Shown here: positions 61,885-64,000 of the stretch, piece after piece
How the letters are laid out: every line of letters starts with the position of its first letter
Numbering within the stretch: the first letter of the stretch is position 1
Source: Actinophytocola sp.
GTDB lineage: Bacteria > Actinomycetota > Actinomycetes > Mycobacteriales > Pseudonocardiaceae
DNA length: 64,000 bases
Reading direction: 5' to 3'
Assembly: GCA_009377475.1 (NCBI GenBank)
Contig: WHTY01000006.1
Span: forward strand, 1 to 64,000
Position numbers and translations under genes: made by a program
The notes under the pieces: model-generated
Seen by the model: only the letters and a program-made list of their open reading frames with translations
What the model was told of the DNA's origin: nothing
The model's database searches: none

Positions 61885-63419
61885 CAAAGCCGTGTAGTTA
61901 GGTCTTGCCGGGGCGTGTCAAGGCGGCTCGCTGATGATCTTGATGGTTGTGGTGGTCTTGCGGCTGGGTGCCCGGGTCCGGCTGCGGGCGGTGTTGGCGG
62001 CGTAGACGGAGATGGCGCGTTTGACCACGCGCGGGTTGCTTCGCGAGCGCCGTGGCGGCATGAGGTGGTTAAGGACCTGGCGGCCGATCACGCCGACCAG
62101 ATCGACCGCGGCGCTGGCAGCGTCGGTGATCACGCCCCTGGCGGCGGTGAGCTGGTCGCGGGCGGCGTTGAGCGCGATGGTGAAGCTGCCGCGGTCGGGA
62201 TCGATGTCGGGCCGGGCGAGGGTGGCGTCGCTGATCGCCAGCCGCAGCGCCTGATAGGTGACCAGCAGCGCGTACAGCTCCTGCTGCACGCCGGCCGGGG
62301 TGCGGGCACGCAGCACCCGCCCGCCAAGGATGGTGGACTTCAGCTCGAAGTACGTGGTCTCGATCTCCCAGCGCTGGTGATACAAGGCCACGATCTCCTC
62401 CGCCGGGTAGTCGGGGTCAAGCACAGTGGTGACCAGCCGGTAGGTCTGGCTGCGGCGACCGGCGTCGGTGGCCACGGTGATCGTGGCTGTGACAACGCGG
62501 ACCTCGATCTGGCCGATGCGGGACAGGTAGGTGCCATCGCTCAGGCGGCGGCACACCGGCAGGTTGCGACCGACCTTGACGCGGACCAGGAAGTCGGCAC
62601 CGGTGTCGGCGACCGCGGCCAGCCACGCCCGGGCCGCGAAGTTGCGGTCGGCCAGCACGATCATCCCGGCGCGCATCCCGGTGAGCAGATGATGGGCGTA
62701 GCGGGTTTCGCCGACCCGGTCGGTGCCGAACGTTGCGTCGATGATCGTGCGGGTGCCGCACGCCATCAGCGCCAGGACCCGGATGAGGGGATAACCGGTG
62801 CCGCCTTGGTAGCCGCCGCCGCGCTGGTAGACGTGCAGGTTCGCCGCGGTGTCGGCACAGGACAGGATGGTGCCGTCGATCGCCGTCACCAGCTTGCCGC
62901 GCCAGAACACGCCCTTGCTCGATAGCCCCGCGGCCGGGCCGCGGAGCAGGTCGAACAGCCTGCGCAATGGTGCGACACCGATGCGGCGGCGGGCCTGGGC
63001 CAGCGCACCCGCTGTCGGGGTCGCGACGTCGAGCCCATCGAGCCCGGCGATCATCCGCGCCCACACCTGCCCATAGCCCAGCTTGGCGAACAAGCCAGCG
63101 GCCAGCAGGAGGTAGACCACGACGCGTGAGGGCAGATCCCGCAGGCGCTTGTGGACCGTGCCGGTCTCGGTCAAGGCCGCGTCGACCATCTCGAACGGCA
63201 CGATCCGGGTCAACTCGCCGATATGGCCAGGGGCGAACCGGCCACCGGCCACGACACGCGTGATGACAGAATTCATGCCAGCGGAGCTCCCGGTGGGAAT
63301 GAGGATGTCTTTGGCGGACGCCCTCTCCTACCGGAGCTCCGCTCCCACCATCTGCACCGACACGCCGCTCGTCCGAAGATCCTTGACCACACCGCCAGTC
63401 CGCTAACTACACGGCTTTG
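61885..63419. mobile_element. IS4-family insertion sequence (complete, recent)
   Basis: 1535 bp bounded by perfect 17-bp inverted repeats, CAAAGCCGTGTAGTTAG at 61885-61901 and its complement at 63403-63419. A 10-bp direct duplication, GAACTAACCC, flanks it (61875-61884 and 63420-63429), as expected for the IS4 family (9-12 bp). It contains one full transposase gene on the minus strand. Perfect ends and duplication imply a recent insertion. It lies between the GGDEF-EAL gene and an LCP gene and breaks neither. Confidence 0.95.
61918..63276 (-). CDS. IS4-family transposase
   Basis: 452 residues. N-terminal IS4 domain (MVDAALTETGTVHKRLRDLPSRVVVYLLLAAGLF; LAQARRRIGVAPLRRLFDLL). DDE catalytic residues: first Asp in VTAIDGTIL, second in IVLADRNFAAR, Glu in the YREK signature of YHQRWEIETTYFELK (spacing Y-x2-R-x3-E-x6-K is kept). 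Full length with no stops or shifts, so probably active. It belongs to the element 61885-63419. Nothing else is carried. Confidence 0.95.
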   Translation of the reverse strand: MNSVITRVVAGGRFAPGHIGELTRIVPFEMVDAALTETGTVHKRLRDLPSRVVVYLLLAAGLFAKLGYGQVWARMIAGLDGLDVATPTAGALAQARRRIGVAPLRRLFDLLRGPAAGLSSKGVFWRGKLVTAIDGTILSCADTAANLHVYQRGGGYQGGTGYPLIRVLALMACGTRTIIDATFGTDRVGETRYAHHLLTGMRAGMIVLADRNFAARAWLAAVADTGADFLVRVKVGRNLPVCRRLSDGTYLSRIGQIEVRVVTATITVATDAGRRSQTYRLVTTVLDPDYPAEEIVALYHQRWEIETTYFELKSTILGGRVLRARTPAGVQQELYALLVTYQALRLAISDATLARPDIDPDRGSFTIALNAARDQLTAARGVITDAASAAVDLVGVIGRQVLNHLMPPRRSRSNPRVVKRAISVYAANTARSRTRAPSRKTTTTIKIISEPP

Positions 63420-63455
63420 GAACTAACCCTCGACAGCCCACGGGGACAGACACGA

Positions 63456-63492
63456 CGCTGGCCCGGCACCATGCTTCGGTGCCGGGCCAGCG
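63456..63492. terminator. Strong terminator after the LCP gene
   Basis: Perfect 15-bp stem CGCTGGCCCGGCACC (63456-63470) with its complement (63478-63492) and a 7-base loop, ATGCTTC. It lies 12 bp beyond the stop of the LCP gene on the minus strand. The insertion sequence landed just beyond it. Confidence 0.9.
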
Positions 63493-63504
63493 TGCGTCTC
63501 GCCG

Positions 63505-64000
63505 TCAGTTCTCGATGACCGACTTCGGCACCGCCGTGTCGTTGCGCAGCGCGTCGAACAGTTGCTTCGACTTCGTCGGGTCCCAGGTCGTCGCGGAGCC
63601 GTCGGTGACGGGCACGGTGGTGGTGACCGTGCCGCCGGAGGAGATCCCCCGCATCGCCCAGCCAAGCCCGACGACGTTGTGCAGGTGGTCGCCCTTGTCG
63701 ATCGTCAACGCATCGGGCGCCGCGCCGAGCAGCGGGACGACGTCGAACGGGTTGAGGAACGTCGCGGGGCTGGCCAGCTCACCGGCGAGCGCGCCGATGA
63801 ACTTGCGCTGGTTGACCACGCGGTCCAGATCGGAGCGCGGTGTGGCCGAGCTGTGGCGCATCCGGACGAAGCTGAGCGCCTGCGCGCCGTCGAGCTCCTG
63901 CTTGCCCTTCGGGATCGTGACACCGGTGATGGTGTCGGTCATCTTCTCCGGGACCTTCATCTCGACGCCGCCGACCGCGTCGACGACGTTGGCGAAGCCG
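63505..64000 (-). CDS. LytR-CpsA-Psr (LCP) family protein, C-terminal part (truncated by window end)
   Basis: About 165 C-terminal residues; the N-terminus lies beyond base 64000. The LCP core is recognisable: GFANVVDAVGGVEMKVPEKM, LDGAQALSFVRMRHSSATPRSDLDRVVNQRKFIGALAGE (the conserved Arg residues that bind the polyprenyl-pyrophosphate), then a C-terminal extension with VVGLGWAMRGI. These extracytoplasmic enzymes ligate arabinogalactan or teichoic-acid polymers to peptidoglycan. A strong terminator follows. The product ends at TGA/TAA 63505-63507 read on the minus strand. Confidence 0.9.
   Translation of the reverse strand, partial: GFANVVDAVGGVEMKVPEKMTDTITGVTIPKGKQELDGAQALSFVRMRHSSATPRSDLDRVVNQRKFIGALAGELASPATFLNPFDVVPLLGAAPDALTIDKGDHLHNVVGLGWAMRGISSGGTVTTTVPVTDGSATTWDPTKSKQLFDALRNDTAVPKSVIEN

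Overview
The window is about 64 kb of high-GC (roughly 68-72 %) actinobacterial chromosome. Several things point to the mycolata-related order Pseudonocardiales (Amycolatopsis / Prauserella / Saccharomonospora-like), although no species can be named from this sequence: an MptB-type mannosyltransferase, split Lnt and Ppm1, RbpA, an LppL-like lipoprotein, UppP and a histidine phosphatase in near-mycobacterial order, a conservon (CvnABCD), and dispersed 30-bp repeats of the kind I associate with that group. Most of it reads as core chromosome, with small accessory scars.

Layout. 0-16 kb holds a tRNA-Leu(GAG), an M20 peptidase and an alpha/beta hydrolase. An oppositely oriented run follows (aldo/keto reductase, LppL-like lipoprotein, DUF5703), then UppP, a histidine phosphatase, malate dehydrogenase, an MptB-like glycosyltransferase whose frame runs without a stop into DUF3090, then SCO1664-family, MBL-fold, DUF3097, NfeD and SPFH proteins. 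16-26 kb holds a DrrAB-type ABC exporter, a scar with two gene stumps, a hydrolase / TetR / amidohydrolase group, an integrase stump, GDPD, an Rpf-like transglycosylase and a UMF1-type MFS transporter. 26.8-31.3 kb holds rbpA behind a SigR/SigH-type promoter, facing ppm1-lnt-amidohydrolase. 31-36 kb holds a lysine 2,3-aminomutase homologue and a two-subunit molybdenum hydroxylase. 36-42 kb is the conservon followed by a PucR regulator. 42-47.7 kb holds a SodC-like lipoprotein, a three-part adenylation / carrier / membrane-acyltransferase protein behind DtxR/IdeR-like boxes, a small Cys-rich ORF, a TrmB/LuxR regulator and a frameshifted AbiEi/DUF559 gene. 47.7-57.8 kb is one eight-gene minus-strand operon resembling acyclic-terpene / leucine catabolism (TIGR03084, AtuA, two acyl-CoA dehydrogenases, carboxylase beta and alpha, SDR, TetR). 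58-64 kb holds a P450, a degenerate GGDEF-EAL protein, an intact IS4-family element with a 10-bp target duplication, and the end of an LCP-family gene.

How it fits together. Much of the core content serves the cell envelope: UppP recycles the lipid carrier, Ppm1 makes polyprenyl-phosphomannose, MptB would use it for lipomannan, Lnt acylates lipoproteins, LCP attaches wall polymers, and the Rpf-like protein remodels peptidoglycan.

The most unusual feature is a set of short repeat families that recur between genes and, in two places, inside reading frames without breaking them. A 30-bp family (A) forms much of the N-terminus of the LppL-like lipoprotein and also sits inside the catabolic operon. 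A second 30-bp family (B) is inserted into the adenylation/acyltransferase protein. Two 21-bp tandem families and one palindrome family occupy intergenic gaps. Because 30 and 21 are multiples of 3, these repeats can add peptides in frame.
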